Assembly (NCBI GenBank): GCA_036399175.1
Contig: DASWNP010000051.1
Span: 100,521-164,520 of the forward strand
DNA: 64,000 nt
Direction of reading: 5' to 3'
Source: DASWNP01 sp036399175
Lineage (GTDB): Bacteria; Acidobacteriota; Blastocatellia; Pyrinomonadales; Pyrinomonadaceae
This document shows positions 63,026 to 64,000 of the stretch, piece after piece (the stretch's first letter is position 1; each line of letters starts with the position of its first letter). Made by a program: the position numbers and the translations under genes. The notes under the pieces were generated by a model that did no database searches, was not told the origin of the DNA, and worked only from the letters and a program-made list of their open reading frames with translations.

Positions 63026-63111
63026 AGAAGAGGTCAGAGGTCAGTCAAAGACAAAAGCAAAGATTAAGGCAGAGACTAAAAGATTCGGTTTTAACTGACC
63101 TATGACCTCTG
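63026..63111. repeat. Heptamer-arm inverted repeat, site 16 (GAGGTCA arms)
   Basis: The left arm is GAGGTCA, GAGGTCA, GTCAAAG; the right arm has ACTGACC, TATGACC, TCTG. The core begins CAAAGACAAAAGCAAAG and ends GGTTTTAAC, so the common core is interrupted by extra bases. It fills the gap between trpE and the ankyrin gene. Confidence 0.82.
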
Positions 63112-63118
63112 TGTTTTT

Positions 63119-63937
63119 ATGTTTCGTGAGCGCACAATTGTCGGGGCGTGGTTGTTGACGGCGGGGCTGTGTGCGTCGGTGGTGAGCGGCTGCGCGGTGG
63201 AGCGTTCGCAGTACGTCTATCCGCCGGACACGGCGCAGCGCGAGCTGATTCTGCGCGGCCATCTCTTCAGGGAAGACGTGTTCGTCGAACGTGCGCGCGA
63301 CGGCGACCTGATAGCAGTGAGGCTGTTTCTGGCCGCCGGGATGAGCCCGAACGTGCGAAACGAGCGGGGCGAGACGCCGCTCGTCGTGGCGGCGCGCAAC
63401 GGTCACGCGAAGCCCGTCGAGGTGTTGCTCGCGCGCGGCGCTGACCCGAACGCGGCGGACAACAAAGGTCAGACGCCCTTGATAGAAGCGGTTCTTTCGG
63501 GCTCTGAGCCGACGGTGCGCGCTCTGCTCGAACGTCGTCCCGACGTGAACGCCCGCGCCGCCGACGGCTCGACCGCATTGATGCAGGCCGTCTGGAGAAA
63601 CCATTCCGGCATCTTTCGCCGTCTGCTCGACGCGGGCGCTAATATCAACGCCAGCGACGGCGACGTAGGCACGGCGCTCGTCTGGGCTGTCTACTACGAC
63701 CGCACCGATTTTCTGAAAGAGCTGCTCGCACGCGGCGCTGACCCGAACCTGCAAAACGAGCTGGGCGGCACAGCCCTCATGCTCGCCGCCGCCAACGGCA
63801 AGACCGAAACGGTCAAGCTCCTGCTCGAAGCGGGCGCAGACCCGAAGCTGAAAGACAAAGACGGCAAGACCGCCCTCGCCTGGGCAAGAGCAGGCAAACA
63901 GGCTGAAGCGGCACGACTGCTCGAAAAAAAAGTCTAG
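63119..63937 (+). CDS. Ankyrin-repeat lipoprotein
   Basis: A 272-residue protein. The signal ends VVSGC AVERS, a lipobox with the acylated Cys. After about residue 55 come six ankyrin repeats, each with the xG.TPL..A...G......LL..GADPN pattern (ARGADPNAADNKGQTPLIEA and others). Ankyrin repeats bind protein partners; no catalytic domain is present. Its ATG 63119 follows the hairpin at 63026 with no Shine-Dalgarno (CTCTGTGTTTTT). The stop codon TAG and the last codon (Val) are part of the next hairpin. Confidence 0.87.
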   Translation: MFRERTIVGAWLLTAGLCASVVSGCAVERSQYVYPPDTAQRELILRGHLFREDVFVERARDGDLIAVRLFLAAGMSPNVRNERGETPLVVAARNGHAKPVEVLLARGADPNAADNKGQTPLIEAVLSGSEPTVRALLERRPDVNARAADGSTALMQAVWRNHSGIFRRLLDAGANINASDGDVGTALVWAVYYDRTDFLKELLARGADPNLQNELGGTALMLAAANGKTETVKLLLEAGADPKLKDKDGKTALAWARAGKQAEAARLLEKKV

Positions 63938-64000
63938 AGTCTGGAGTCTGGAGTCAAAGACAAATGCTTTTAGTTTTGACTCCAGACTCCTGACTCCAGA
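63931..64000. repeat. Heptamer-arm inverted repeat, site 17 (TCTGGAG arms), runs to window end
   Basis: The left arm is GTCTAGA, GTCTGGA, GTCTGGA, GTC; the right arm is GACTCCA, GACTCCT, GACTCCA, GA. The core is CAAAGACAAATGCTTTTAG then TTTTG. It has the same arm unit as the site at 42417, whose core is its reverse complement. It supplies the stop of the ankyrin gene and reaches the end of the window. Confidence 0.87.

Overview
The window looks like chromosomal DNA from a GC-rich, Gram-negative, non-pathogenic environmental bacterium, most likely an Acidobacteriota member of the Blastocatellia type. This placement is inferred. It rests on two very long Oar-like TonB-dependent receptors with N-terminal carboxypeptidase-regulatory domains, a VWFA-related protein of the acidobacterial type, outer-membrane-type C-termini, secreted S8 and S55 proteases, and a mixed gene order with few long operons. 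No tRNA, rRNA, CRISPR array, prophage or transposase gene was seen.

Layout. 0-15 kb: tail of a NamZ/DUF1343 muramidase, secreted S1/P1 nuclease, PabB-PabC fusion, two giant TonB-dependent receptors flanking an N-acyl-D-amino-acid deacylase, then NagA. This set would suit scavenging of cell-wall fragments. 15-19 kb: glycolate oxidase (GlcF and a GlcD-GlcE fusion) on the minus strand. 19.5-28.5 kb: PilZ protein, GltS, a class A beta-lactamase-like hydrolase, a methyltransferase, a DsbA-like/VKOR disulfide pair, a conserved unknown, an SLT transglycosylase lipoprotein, metallothionein and OsmC. 29-39 kb: duplicated-domain glycine-zipper protein, GNAT, S8 protease, AlkZ-related protein, a receiver protein lacking its acceptor Asp, a coiled-coil membrane protein, a VWFA protein, and a roughly 1-kb cassette of three small genes between 20-bp direct repeats. 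39-46 kb (minus strand): receiver-HATPase, holB, tmk, hfq, miaA, a predicted 35-residue membrane peptide, glutaredoxin-like and SpoIID-like genes. 46-54 kb: chrA, serine hydrolase, Gfo/Idh oxidoreductase, ArnT-like glycosyltransferase, a nucleophile-less alpha/beta hydrolase, mobA and a cofG remnant. 54-64 kb: S55 protease, rsmG, a secreted PEP-synthase-like protein, TPR lipoprotein, hisA, a dienoyl-CoA-reductase-like SDR, trpE and an ankyrin lipoprotein.

The most striking feature is not a gene. At least 17 sites carry an inverted repeat whose arms are short tandem arrays of a 7-bp (once 8-bp) unit. Arm units differ between sites and some recur at distant sites. Several of the loops share a core of the form AAAGACAAA..GCTTT..GTTTT, in either orientation. 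The elements sit in intergenic gaps. They supply the stop codons of at least seven genes, lie directly in front of the Shine-Dalgarno-less starts of holB, hisA, trpE and the ankyrin gene, and in one case run in frame through the linker of ChrA. I know of no named family or function for them, and nothing in the window is an obvious mobilising enzyme.

All reading was by eye. Family names rest on recognised motifs, not on searches, and intervals for repeats may be off by a few bases.
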